A stretch of DNA of 62,764 bases, taken from positions 1 to 62,764 of the forward strand of contig QQVP01000128.1 in NCBI GenBank assembly GCA_003389215.1. Direction: 5' to 3'. The position numbers were made by a program, and so were the translations under genes. Position 1 is the stretch's first letter. Every line of letters starts with the position of its first letter. The DNA is from Planctomycetota bacterium. GTDB lineage: Bacteria; Planctomycetota; Planctomycetia; Pirellulales; UBA7805. Positions 55,071 to 62,764 of the stretch are shown piece after piece. The notes beneath the pieces were generated by a model that was not told the origin of the DNA, made no database searches, and worked only from the letters and a program-made list of their open reading frames with translations.

Positions 55071-55305
55071 GATGCCATGGCCACGCCCCGCGTGGCCATG
55101 CGGGTGCGAGAGCAACCACAGGCCCAGCACTGGCGGAGCCTGATGCCACCCGGCGCCATCCCGGGGTCTGGTCCAATTTTCGGCCGCTCGATTGTTCCTC
55201 TGCAAAAGCGATCTGACCGAAAACTTGGACCTGACCTCTTCGTCGCCCCCATCCTAGGATCCCTGTAATCCTGTCGAAGCACTGGCTGACAAGCAGCCAG
55301 TGGCA
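55071..55305. repeat. Composite hairpin repeat, copy 1
   Basis: Modules in order: CATGGCCACGC/GCGTGGCCATG palindrome, a CACTGGC-GGA-GCC hairpin, a long inverted repeat (55165-55186 with 55215-55236), a CCTAGGATCC module and an AGCACTGGCTGACAAGCAGC hairpin. Partial copies lie at 55357, 57171 and 57512. Confidence 0.8.
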
Positions 55306-55356
55306 TCGCCGCTCGCGATAGTAGCCCGACGCGTGAGCGAGGGACTACGTTAGCCG

Positions 55357-55430
55357 GATGCCATGGCCACGCTGGCGTGGCCATGCGGGTTCGAGAGCAG
55401 GCTCGATCTCAGTACTGGCAGAGCCAGTGA
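55357..55430. repeat. Composite hairpin repeat, copy 2 (first module only)
   Basis: Carries the CCATGGCCACGC...GCGTGGCCATG palindrome and the ACTGGCAGAGCCAGT hairpin of copy 1 but lacks the later modules. It lies directly upstream of a truncated cytochrome fragment. Confidence 0.75.
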
Positions 55431-55540
55431 TCCACCATCGCCACGATCCGCCGCCGCCAAGGTGCTCAGGTTACCTCGACCGACGCGCGCTGGCGGGCGC
55501 AGATCACCCGCTCGCGCAGCAAGCCAAATGCAGAACGGGC

Positions 55541-55846
55541 CTACACGCCACCGCCTCAGCCGTACTTCCTGTCTTGCGTATCCACTGTCTGCGGTGTCAC
55601 AATGCAAACAATCGCGAGGCAAATTTCGATTTATTGAATCACGAAGCTTTGCACGCCGATCACCACCGGCTTGTTGTTCCCGCCGATGTCGCACCACGCA
55701 ACTTAACACAGGCCAAGTTGTGGCGCATGGTGGGCACCGATGAGGAGATGCCGATGAGGAGATCGCCGTACGACGAAGAGCCGTTGAACGAACGCGAAGC
55801 TGCACCGATACGATCTTGGCTCCTGGCCGGCGCTGGCGCCGGTTAG
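55541..55846 (+). pseudogene. PSCyt1-type haem domain fragment, 5' end lost
   Basis: The frame reads VLPVLRIHCLRCHNANNREA with a CxxCH haem motif (CLRCH, 55586-55600), then NFDLLNHEAL and later GTDEEMPMRRSPYDEEPLNE, ending RSWLLAGAGAG. This is the pattern of planctomycete PSCyt1 cytochrome domains. No signal peptide or credible start exists; the frame upstream runs into the repeat at 55357. It is either a truncated gene or a relic left when repeats spread. It ends 21 bp before the cupin gene. Confidence 0.6.
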
Positions 55847-55867
55847 CAACAATAACGGAGGATCGAA

Positions 55868-56665
55868 ATGATGGCGGATTCCCCAGGCACTTGCCTGACT
55901 CGTCGCGATTTGCTGAAGCTGAGCGGACGCACCTTGCTCGCCGTGTCGCTGTCGCAGCATTGTCTCCGTGCCGGGTACGCCTCGGAGCAAGGTGCCGCCA
56001 AGGCAGAGAAATGGGTCGCGCGGCTCGATAACATTTCCAGGCAGTTAGCGGCTGGCAAAATCTCCGGACTTCAATGGCAGGAAGCGCTCGACGAAATCTA
56101 CGGTTCGGCGCCCCTCCCCGAATTGTTGAAGACGATCGACTTCAACCGATTGAGCGATCAACTGGCGTCCCGGGGTCTTGGTACGCGGGGAGAGATTTTC
56201 CACGACATTTCTGTGGGACCGATTCCGGCGCGGGACAGGACTTCTGGCAAGCCGCACGAAACGGCGATTGTGAAGATTGCCCATGTGAAGAAAGGTCGTA
56301 GCATTCCTCCGCACGGGCACAGCAACATGGTCTCCGCATTTCTCTGTGTTTCCGGCGAGTTCGAGGTACAGCTCTTCGACCGTCTCGAGCAAACGGACAA
56401 GGACATGGTCATTCGACAAACGGTCGACGAAAAATCGGCAGCCGCCGGCACCTGGTCGAGCATTTCGGATTACCGCAACAACATCCATTGGCTGAAGGCG
56501 AAATCCGACGACTGTTTCTTGTTCACGGCAAAGCTGATCCGTCTCGAAAAGGAAAAGGATTTTCGCGGCCGGATCAATGTCAACCTGAAAGACGCAATGC
56601 AGCTGGGCTCGCAAACCTGGCGAGCGCCCATCATCACAGCGCGCCAAGCAGCCGAACTCTACTAA
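55868..56665 (+). CDS. Tat-exported cupin-like protein
   Basis: ATG 55868 is preceded by ACGGAGG at 6-nt spacing. The 265 residues carry a twin-arginine signal (TRRDLLKLSGRTLLAVSLS). The later part contains a cupin-like strand pattern with HGHSNMVSAFLCVSGEFEVQLFDRL (about 153-178), suggesting a metal-binding beta barrel; ligand residues are only partly evident. The Tat route fits a protein that folds with cofactor before export. It follows a PSCyt1 fragment by 21 bp, so the two may once have formed a unit. Function unknown. Confidence 0.7.
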   Translation: MMADSPGTCLTRRDLLKLSGRTLLAVSLSQHCLRAGYASEQGAAKAEKWVARLDNISRQLAAGKISGLQWQEALDEIYGSAPLPELLKTIDFNRLSDQLASRGLGTRGEIFHDISVGPIPARDRTSGKPHETAIVKIAHVKKGRSIPPHGHSNMVSAFLCVSGEFEVQLFDRLEQTDKDMVIRQTVDEKSAAAGTWSSISDYRNNIHWLKAKSDDCFLFTAKLIRLEKEKDFRGRINVNLKDAMQLGSQTWRAPIITARQAAELY

Positions 56666-57170
56666 TTCCCCATCGGCGTCTACGGAATAGCAGATGGACG
56701 ACGCGGCATGCGGTCGCGGGTCGAAGATCGGAAGCGACCAAGCCTCGCCTGGCACCACGGGGCCTTTCTTTGGTTGGGCCACCCCCTCGAATGCCGTTTG
56801 CTGTCTGGCTTTCCCATGCGTTTCTTGCCGACGACAAAATACCACCGTTTCTCAGAATGAACCACGGGATGCATCCGTCACCATGCCGCCTCCACATTGA
56901 GTTCGTTCCAGCCGAGCAACCCTTGCCAGATTGGTAGGTGCATCCACACGACCGGTGGCGGCCCGAGCAACTCTGTCTTTCCTGAAACTTGCGGCGGTCC
57001 CCGACGCGTCTTCTTTCAAGCTGCTTGGTCCGCAACGCGGCACCAACAGCCAAGGGCAAGACCGAAGTAGAAGTCAACTTAACCCGGGTATCACCCGCGG
57101 GGACAGGTCAGCCCGACGTCGCGGAAAGTCACCGGGCAAGCGCAGGCGCACGGTTGCGACCTCTTGTGCC

Positions 57171-57354
57171 GGGTGCCATGGTCACGCTGGCGTGGCCATG
57201 CGCATGCGAGAGCAACCACAGCCCCAGCACTGGCGGAGCCAGTGCCGCCCGGCGCCATCCCGGGGTCTGGTCCAATTTTCGGCCGCTCGATTGTTCCTCT
57301 GGGAAAGCGATCTGACCGAAAACTTGGACCGGACCCCTTCGTCGCCCGCACTCA
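57171..57354. repeat. Composite hairpin repeat, copy 3
   Basis: Same order of modules as 55071-55240: GTGCCATGG/GCGTGGCCATG, the CACTGGCGGAGCCAGTG hairpin, and the GGTCTGGTCCAATTTTCGG long inverted repeat. It lacks the final AGCACTGGCTGACAAG hairpin. Confidence 0.8.
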
Positions 57355-57511
57355 TCGCACGGGGTCGAGACAGGATGAACCGAATCGACACGGTCTTTAG
57401 ACAGGATGAACAGGATCGACGGGATCGAATTGTCCTTCTGCGGACCCTTTGGTCCTTCAATCCTGCGATCCTGTAATCCTGGCCCAATTCTCTGCCCGAC
57501 AATCTCATCGG

Positions 57512-57752
57512 GGTGTCATGTCCACGCTCGCGTGGCCATACCTGATCAAGCTCATGCGTCTTCGCAGCACTGGCTGACAAGCAGCCAGATGGCACACAGA
57601 CGCCAGAGCCAGCGCCATCCAATTTTCGGCCGCTCGATTCCTCCTCTGGGAAAGCGCACCGACCGAAAACTTGGACCTGAACCCTTTGTGGCCCCCATCC
57701 TAGGATCCCTGCAATCCTGTCGAAGCACTGGCTGACAAGCAGCCAGTGCCAC
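57512..57752. repeat. Composite hairpin repeat, copy 4
   Basis: Contains the CACGCTCGCGTGGCCAT-type module, two copies of GCACTGGCTGACAAGCAGCC (the first truncated at its end), the AATTTTCGGCCGCTCG/GACCGAAAACTTGG inverted repeat and the CCTAGGATCCCTG module. Confidence 0.8.
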
Positions 57753-58020
57753 TTGCGGCCACTCGTTCGCTCCGTCGCTGGCAACGCCGCCACCGCTAGC
57801 GGTAAATGGTGCAGCGGGCGTGTAGACTTTGCGTCCTCGCCAGGCCGCCCGTGATCCGCGGGCCCGTCGAGCCGCGCCTAGCCGCTGCCGAGGCCGCGAC
57901 TTGCGCCGCCACCCGGCAAATCGTCCGCCCGCGGCGCGCCATGTGCACGCCTGCTAGCTCCCCAGCCCTGGAAGCCGAGTCGTCCCCGCCAGGCTCGCTT
58001 CGGGAACCCAGGAGGAAATC

Positions 58021-58458
58021 ATGACCCGCTTGTCGATCGCGACCGCCACGCTGCTGCTCCCATTGCTGTTTCCCGCCCCCGCCCCGGGTGGCTGAGGCAT
58101 CGGCGGTTGCAGCCCCCAGTTCGGCGGCTACTATCCTCAATCTTACGGCGGTGCCTACGCCCAGCCTCAGGGCGACTTTTACGGGGGCGAGGTGATCTAC
58201 CGGAACGAGCCGGTCGCCACGCAGTCCGCTGCTTCGACCCGGCCAGGTCGCGTCGAAGAACGTCCCCGCTGGCGGCCGACCTCCTTCCGCACGACCGACA
58301 CGGCCAAGCCGGTCCGGCATTTCACCCGCTGCTGGAACTTCGACGCCCCAGCAGCCGACGACGAAGCGCCGCGCGCCAGGTCACTCGGCAGCGAAACGCC
58401 CGCCGCCACCGCAACCGTAGCCGCTACGGACTCGAGGCCGGCGACCCCGCAGCCGTAA
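58021..58458 (+). pseudogene. Small exported-protein gene with in-frame TGA at codon 25
   Basis: AGGAGGAAATC precedes ATG 58021. The frame reads MTRLSIATATLLLPLLFPAP..GG, then TGA (58093-58095), then GIGGCSPQFGGYYPQSYGG... to TAA at 58456-58458 (145 codons before the stop). The N-terminus is a signal peptide and the rest is Gly/Tyr/Pro-rich. A TGG-to-TGA change (Gly-Gly-Trp-Gly) is the simplest explanation. Unlike the UGA at 5534, no hairpin lies 11 nt downstream. It overlaps the convergent cytochrome gene by 35 nt. Confidence 0.6.
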
Positions 58459-60601
58459 GCGCCGCGCGAATTCGTTCGGCCAGCCGCCGATGCTGCTCGC
58501 TCTTCTCCCGCTCCCCCGTGCGGGCGTAGGAGCGAATCAAGAACGTCCGCAACGGTCCGTTCAACGGATCGCGGGCCAGCCGCTCTTCGGCCACCTGCCG
58601 CGCCTCACTCACCCGACCCACCTGGTTGAGCAAGCGTGTACGATGTTTGTGCGTGTCGGCCAGGAACGGACTGACCGCGCGAAGTGCCGCCAACGCCGCC
58701 AGGGCCTTTTGCGGTTCACCTCTCCGTGCGTAGCAGTCGACAAGCCCCGTCAGCAGCCTATCGTCACGTGGATCGATGGCCAGACCACGACGATAACACG
58801 CCAAGGCCCGGTCCAGATCGCCCAGCATCACGTAAATGAAAGCCAGCTCGCCGATCACGGCCTTGTCGTCGCCGAGCGCGTCGAGCACCACCTCGATATC
58901 GCGGCTGGCGCGAACCTCGCTCGGGATCAGCTGCGCCAGGGCCTTTTGTAACAGTGCGCGGTCGCCCCGCCGCGCGGCCTCGGCCGTGTAGAGTCGCCCA
59001 TAGGCCCGCGCCCGTTCCCGCGGCGGCAGGCTTGCCTCGTCGGTCGCAAAGATGACCAGATCCGCGACCGAGTCGTGGCCCTCGCGCTCGGCCTGGGCAA
59101 TCGTCTCGTCGGAAAGGGCCAGCGCCTCGGGTCGCTTCAGGATGCGATGATCGGACAGCGTAATATGACCGACGCTCCGCGAGGGGGCGGTCGGCATGTG
59201 GCAATGAACACACGAGCCGGTCGCCGGTTCGGCCATCTGCTCGGCCACGTCGAGCCCGCAGTCGTCGTGCCCCCCTTCGTGACAGGCCAGGCAGCTCGCC
59301 TGGTAAAACGCCTCGCGTTCGGCCGGCGCCGGTCGGGCATGCGGATCGTGACACGAGGTGCAGCCCATCTGGCCCCCGCTGGCCTGATAACAACGGCTCG
59401 ATTCCATCTGTTCCGCCTGGCTGGCGATGCGATTCTGTTCGGCCGAGGCGTCCCGCTTGTCGACGAACACCAGCAGCACGTCTTCCAGGCTTTGGCCCGG
59501 CCGAAAGTCCCGCAGCTCGTAGCCGTAACGCGCCAGGGCCGTCTTCGAACTCAAGTGACATTGGTAACAAACGCTGTCCCGCTGCCGCGGCGCTAGTTCG
59601 TCGGGATTGACGATGCCCTCGGCGGTCGACTCCTCTTCGTTCAGCCGGACATGTACTTCGCCCGGCCCGTGACACCGCTCGCAGCTGATGAACGTCTCGC
59701 GATGCACGGGGTCGCGGTAGCGGCTGCTGCCGGGCACCTCCTCGTTGGCCAAGCCGACGTGGCACCGCAAGCAGCCCTCCTGGATCCGCCGATCGAATTG
59801 ATACGGCGTCAGGGGCCGATAGCCGGGCGAGAAGGCCCACTCGTGATCGTGGACGTACCAGGTGATCGGCGACTGGTGCAGGATGCCGCCGTGGTCGATC
59901 AAGTAGGAACGCCCCTGCTGCCCCGAGCCGACCACGTAGTCGATGCGATGGGCCCGCTCGAAGATCGTTTCGCCGGCGGCGTCGACGAGCAACTCGCGAT
60001 GGTAGACATCATCGCCCTGACGCTCGACGCGATAGCGCCGCGGACCGGCAATGGCACACTCGACCTGCGTGTAATCCTCGACCGCGCTGGCCGCCGCGAT
60101 CTTGGTAAAGTTGTCCATGCCCATCGGGTGACCGCGATACTCGTCCGCCACGTCGTCGTGGCACTCGGCACACACCGCCGAGCCGACGTAGCGGCCCTCG
60201 GGTCTGTCCGGCCGCGTCAGCCCCAGTGGTGCGGCAAACGTGACCTGCGCGGGGATGACCGACTCGGGCGACGCAGCGGCACTCGGCGTCGACGAGGGCG
60301 ACCCTGACGTCCCTGCGGGAATTCTCTGCCCTGGACCCGACGTCGCGCCGCCGTGCCCGCTCGCTCGTGGCGATGTCCGGCGCGGCGATGTCGCGGGCAG
60401 CGATGTCTCGGGGGGAGAGCCGGCCGTTGCCGTCGTTGCCAGATCGTCATTGCCCTGCGGCCAGAGGACCCAAGTCGTAAAGGACCCGATGGCCACCAGC
60501 GCCACGATCAGCGGCAGCCACCGCCGTAAAGACGCCTCGCCGGTGGAAGCTGCCGGGCGACGCGCGGCGGGCGACGACTTCTTTGACTTGTTCCTACCCA
60601 T
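58424..60601 (-). CDS. Seven-haem cytochrome c with C-terminal TPRs
   Basis: 725 residues with an N-terminal membrane anchor (about 29-48) and a Pro/Ser/Thr-rich linker. The cytochrome part (about 140-480) contains seven CxxCH haem motifs: CAECH, CLRCH, CERCH, CYQCH, CTSCH, CLACH, CVHCH. The C-terminal third (about 520-725) is TPR-like (AFIYVMLGDLDRALACYRRG, LVDCYARRGEPQKALAALAA). It is thus a periplasmic electron-transfer or redox protein with a protein-interaction module, of a type abundant in planctomycetes. The redox partner is unknown. Confidence 0.88.
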   Translation of the reverse strand: MGRNKSKKSSPAARRPAASTGEASLRRWLPLIVALVAIGSFTTWVLWPQGNDDLATTATAGSPPETSLPATSPRRTSPRASGHGGATSGPGQRIPAGTSGSPSSTPSAAASPESVIPAQVTFAAPLGLTRPDRPEGRYVGSAVCAECHDDVADEYRGHPMGMDNFTKIAAASAVEDYTQVECAIAGPRRYRVERQGDDVYHRELLVDAAGETIFERAHRIDYVVGSGQQGRSYLIDHGGILHQSPITWYVHDHEWAFSPGYRPLTPYQFDRRIQEGCLRCHVGLANEEVPGSSRYRDPVHRETFISCERCHGPGEVHVRLNEEESTAEGIVNPDELAPRQRDSVCYQCHLSSKTALARYGYELRDFRPGQSLEDVLLVFVDKRDASAEQNRIASQAEQMESSRCYQASGGQMGCTSCHDPHARPAPAEREAFYQASCLACHEGGHDDCGLDVAEQMAEPATGSCVHCHMPTAPSRSVGHITLSDHRILKRPEALALSDETIAQAEREGHDSVADLVIFATDEASLPPRERARAYGRLYTAEAARRGDRALLQKALAQLIPSEVRASRDIEVVLDALGDDKAVIGELAFIYVMLGDLDRALACYRRGLAIDPRDDRLLTGLVDCYARRGEPQKALAALAALRAVSPFLADTHKHRTRLLNQVGRVSEARQVAEERLARDPLNGPLRTFLIRSYARTGEREKSEQHRRLAERIRAALTAAGSPASSP

Positions 60602-60759
60602 CGGCTCGCGCGCCCGAGGGACATGGGGCCGCGACAGGGCGGCCCACTTCGATACGACCCGGCCTCATTTTAGCAGGCCAACGGCCACAGCCGCAGGCGA
60701 CGGGCGGGACGAGTGGGAGGCAACGTACTCGCTGGCACTTCTCCCGACCGTGTGGACGC

Positions 60760-61053
60760 TCAAACGGAAAACAACAGTTCGAGACAGAGCTCCAGACTGT
60801 GCACCGCGAGACAAGCGATGGCCGATCGAACGCGAGGAAACAAGACCGCCACGGCGGCCAAGAGCGATACGCCGCCACCGCCGACCAACAGGCAGGGAAA
60901 CAAGCCGCCGCCGTACTCCCGCACAACGACGCACGCCCCCGCGAGACTTGCGACGGCGGTCAGCCCCAGCGCGCAGACGGCGACCCACTTCCATGGGCTC
61001 CGCGCCGCGACCCGGCCCGCCGCGGGCGATGCGTCGTTCGACTTCACTGGCAT
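60760..61053 (-). CDS. Small membrane protein, unknown function
   Basis: ATG 61053 (MPVKSNDASPAAG) gives 97 residues with two hydrophobic helices (WVAVCALGLTAVASLAGACV and FPCLLVGGGGVSLLAAVAVL) and a third short hydrophobic tail. ATG 61071 is an alternative start. It lies 158 bp upstream of the cytochrome gene on the same strand. No family is recognised. Confidence 0.55.
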   Translation of the reverse strand: MPVKSNDASPAAGRVAARSPWKWVAVCALGLTAVASLAGACVVVREYGGGLFPCLLVGGGGVSLLAAVAVLFPRVRSAIACLAVHSLELCLELLFSV

Positions 61054-61217
61054 CGTACGCTGCTGCTTCACAGGTCGAACAGCTGCTGATCCTCTTCCAT
61101 GTCACAAATCGCCCGTTCGACGAGTCGATTCACCTGGCTCCGCAGCTCGTCGAAGTTCCGCTTCTCGGTCGGCAACATCATCCAGCACATCTCGACTTCT
61201 CCAGTCAACAGCTGGCC

Positions 61218-61871
61218 CTATTCTTCGAAGTCGACGTCGACTCCCTCTTCCTCGACGGCCAGCCGCGCGAGGTCACGGCACAATGGGCAGTCCAGATTCA
61301 GCAACTGTGCCAACTCCGAAACACCGATTCCCGGTCGTTCACGCGCCAGGTCGGCAATAGTCCAACGCAACGACGACGTGTATGGTTCGACGAACCTCAC
61401 GCGCTTTCCGGCAGTGAGTCCGATCCTCAGGAGGTCTTCATACCGGTCGAAATCCGTGGGCCAGGCACCTTCATTCAGTACTCTATCGAACTCTTGGTCC
61501 GAGAGTCGTCGAAGACAGAACACATCGTTCTGTCGCTCCTCCGACGCCACCATCCAGCCCTGACCACATACTTGGCAGCGATACACCGACAACCACCAGT
61601 AAGTGTCGCCGCGATCTTGGACGAGTTCGAGCGTACGAAATTCTTCTTCGTGATGTCCCATGTCGATCACGTCGAGATTCGCGACGCGGACGCACCGACA
61701 CGGAGAATCGTCCTCAGCTTCTGCAAACGCTTGGAGCAAGCCCTTGAGCCGTTCGACCTCAGTCGGTGACCGATACGATGTCGAGATGAGTTCGTAGTAG
61801 AGATCCTCTCCCATCACTTCCTCGATCCGAGGCTGTTCGTAAGCCCACGACTCAAACTCCTTCAACGGCAT
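61218..61871 (-). CDS. Cytoplasmic protein of unknown function
   Basis: ATG 61871 (MPLKEFESWAYEQPRIEEVMG) with GGGGCG upstream gives 217 residues; the open frame continues upstream only because it crosses into the IS end. The product is acidic, without membrane segments. It has one CxxC pair (YRCQVCGQGWMV) and a second (NLDCPLCRDL), hinting at a structural zinc site. Its size and lone position next to an IS resemble immunity-type proteins, but no family is recognised. The IS end is about 10 bp upstream of the start codon, so its native promoter is probably displaced. Confidence 0.65.
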   Translation of the reverse strand: MPLKEFESWAYEQPRIEEVMGEDLYYELISTSYRSPTEVERLKGLLQAFAEAEDDSPCRCVRVANLDVIDMGHHEEEFRTLELVQDRGDTYWWLSVYRCQVCGQGWMVASEERQNDVFCLRRLSDQEFDRVLNEGAWPTDFDRYEDLLRIGLTAGKRVRFVEPYTSSLRWTIADLARERPGIGVSELAQLLNLDCPLCRDLARLAVEEEGVDVDFEE

Positions 61872-61881
61872 ATCGCCCCTA

Positions 61882-62764
61882 AGAACGTGTCCCGAATAGC
61901 GTGAAATGAGAAAAACTGCTACGGCTCCCCCTTTGGTTTTCGGATCCAAGGACGGAGGAGCCGCAGCATGGAAACGGATGGTAAGTATCCCAGCGATCTG
62001 TCGGACGGGCAATGGCGAATTATCGAGCGGCTGCTACCGAAGTGGAGCGGATGGGGCCGGCGGCCGATCTGCCGGCGGCGAGTGATCAACGCGATTCTGT
62101 ATGTCGCTCGCACGGGCTGTCAGTGGCGACAGCTACCGCACGACTTTCCCCACTGGAAAACGGTTTACAACATCTTTTGGAACTGGCGAAACGACGGAAC
62201 CTGGGAGCGCGTCCACAACACATTGCGAGCCAAGGTTCGCAAGTCGGCCGGCAAGAAGCCGAAGCCCACGGCGGCAATTATCGACAGCCAGTCGATTCGC
62301 ACCGCCGAAGGAGGCGAAGAACGGGGCTACGATGCAGGCAAAAAGATTACCGGCCGCAAGCGGCACATCGCGGTCGACACCCTCGGACTGGTGTTGGCGG
62401 TGGTCGTGCATGGCGCGGGCTGGCAAGATCAGCACGGCGCGGAGTGGGTAATGGATAAACTTGGTGAACAATTCCGTCGGCTGAAAGTCATCTTCGGGGA
62501 TGTTGCCTATGGTCGATCAAGTTTTCCCGATTGGGTGAAACAAACTTTCGGTTGGACATTGCAAACGTTGTTGCGACCGGTGGGCGTCCATGGGTTCCTC
62601 GTGCTGCCGAAGCGATGGATCGTCGAACGCACTTTTGCCTGGCTGGCTCGCTACCGCCGCCACAGCAAAGACTACGAGAAGACCACCGCCTCCGCCGAAG
62701 CCTTCACCTACATCGCCATGATCAACCTGATGTCAAAGCGCCTCGCCAACCAATAAACACCTAT
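61882..62764 (+). mobile_element. IS5-like insertion sequence (right end outside or at the window edge)
   Basis: The transposase frame plus about 85 bp of 5' flank. The left boundary is inferred from the loss of coding context just upstream of 61871; the sequence AACGTGTCCCGAATAGCG at about 61883 is a candidate inverted repeat. The right inverted repeat was not identified within the eight bases after the transposase stop. Confidence 0.65.
61968..62756 (+). CDS. IS5-family DDE transposase
   Basis: 262 residues, intact. The N-terminal DUF4096-type domain (LSDGQWRIIERLLPKWSGWGR, NAILYVARTGCQWRQLPHDFP) is followed by the DDE core: D106 in IDSQSIRT, D178 in FGDVAYG, and E220 in VERTFAWLARYRR with the Y-(2)-R-(3)-E-(6)-K-like arrangement. 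It is a complete reading frame, so the element may be active. Confidence 0.92.
   Translation: METDGKYPSDLSDGQWRIIERLLPKWSGWGRRPICRRRVINAILYVARTGCQWRQLPHDFPHWKTVYNIFWNWRNDGTWERVHNTLRAKVRKSAGKKPKPTAAIIDSQSIRTAEGGEERGYDAGKKITGRKRHIAVDTLGLVLAVVVHGAGWQDQHGAEWVMDKLGEQFRRLKVIFGDVAYGRSSFPDWVKQTFGWTLQTLLRPVGVHGFLVLPKRWIVERTFAWLARYRRHSKDYEKTTASAEAFTYIAMINLMSKRLANQ

Larger units (their letters stand above)
56666..58020. other. Repeat-rich non-coding region
   Basis: 1.35 kb with no convincing gene. It contains composite repeats at 57171-57354 and 57512-57752 and, between them (57360-57480), degenerate GACAGGATGAAC/AATCCTG modules. The segment 56690-57060 looks like decayed sequence without recognisable protein. 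Confidence 0.6.

Noticed and set aside
53582..55384. 600-residue minus-strand frame over the RGG and M28 genes
   Set aside because: It is the reverse reading of two well-supported genes and crosses a repeat; no domain is recognisable.
55071..57752. CRISPR array
   Set aside because: Repeats are long, few, modular and unevenly spaced, with no unique spacers of constant length and no cas genes nearby.
58096..58130. SECIS downstream of the TGA at 58093
   Set aside because: No stem with a GGUC-type loop forms at the required 11-nt distance; a nonsense mutation or sequencing error is preferred.

Overview
The window reads as high-GC chromosomal DNA from a planctomycete, probably Pirellulales-like. 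Evidence for this: a surface protein with the planctomycete N-terminal LExLEDRxML motif, a PEP-CTERM protease with dockerin-like calcium repeats, VCBS/ASPIC and DUF1080-type secreted proteins, a DUF6666-like barrel protein, a PSCyt1 haem fragment, a planctomycete-type integrase remnant, and tetrahydromethanopterin (H4MPT) genes in a bacterium. The taxon is inferred from gene content only.

Layout. 1-10 kb: exported proteins, namely the start of a giant surface protein (minus strand, running off the left edge), an arylsulfotransferase-like lipoprotein, a very large membrane-anchored VCBS-ASPIC-thioredoxin-TPR protein whose frame is crossed by one UGA, and a trypsin-like PEP-CTERM protease. 10-13.4 kb: a decayed island at tRNA-Asp (Fic protein, broken integrase, duplicated tRNA 3' half), next to a gene broken by a 16-bp tandem duplication. 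13.8-20 kb: diguanylate cyclase, ClpB, DnaK. 20.4-31.5 kb: housekeeping genes (pheA, tpiA-secG-yicC-gmk-rpoZ-coaC-coaB, mgtE, pdxJ, dapA, a glycosyltransferase). 31.6-34 kb: small exported proteins and a hemerythrin-like protein. 34.4-40.6 kb: a minus-strand operon that joins p-aminobenzoate synthesis (pabA, pabB) to H4MPT assembly (beta-RFAP synthase, DUF447, dihydropteroate-synthase-like protein, atypical SDR). 40.7-46 kb: FabD-like protein, toxin-antitoxin pair, PQQ-type propeller, and a cystathionine-synthase-family gene behind a leader terminator. 46.5-52.5 kb: secreted proteins and a two-gene unit resembling a split cyanobacterial AgrE/ArgZ (arginine to ornithine to proline). 52.8-62.8 kb: a disordered RGG/acidic protein, an M28 peptidase, a repeat-rich patch with gene fragments, a seven-haem cytochrome fused to TPRs, and an IS5-like element at the right edge.

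The strongest unusual signal is the UGA at 5534-5536. It lies in one otherwise open 4-kb frame. It is followed, after 11 nt, by a 17-nt perfect hairpin with a GGUCG loop. That is the geometry of a bacterial SECIS element, so the gene may encode a selenoprotein. Other items worth attention: a dispersed 162-163 bp repeat with terminal inverted repeats and a covarying hairpin (two copies), the split arginine catabolism pair, the SDR of the H4MPT operon that lacks the catalytic Ser and Tyr, and the attenuator-like leader at 44.6-44.8 kb.
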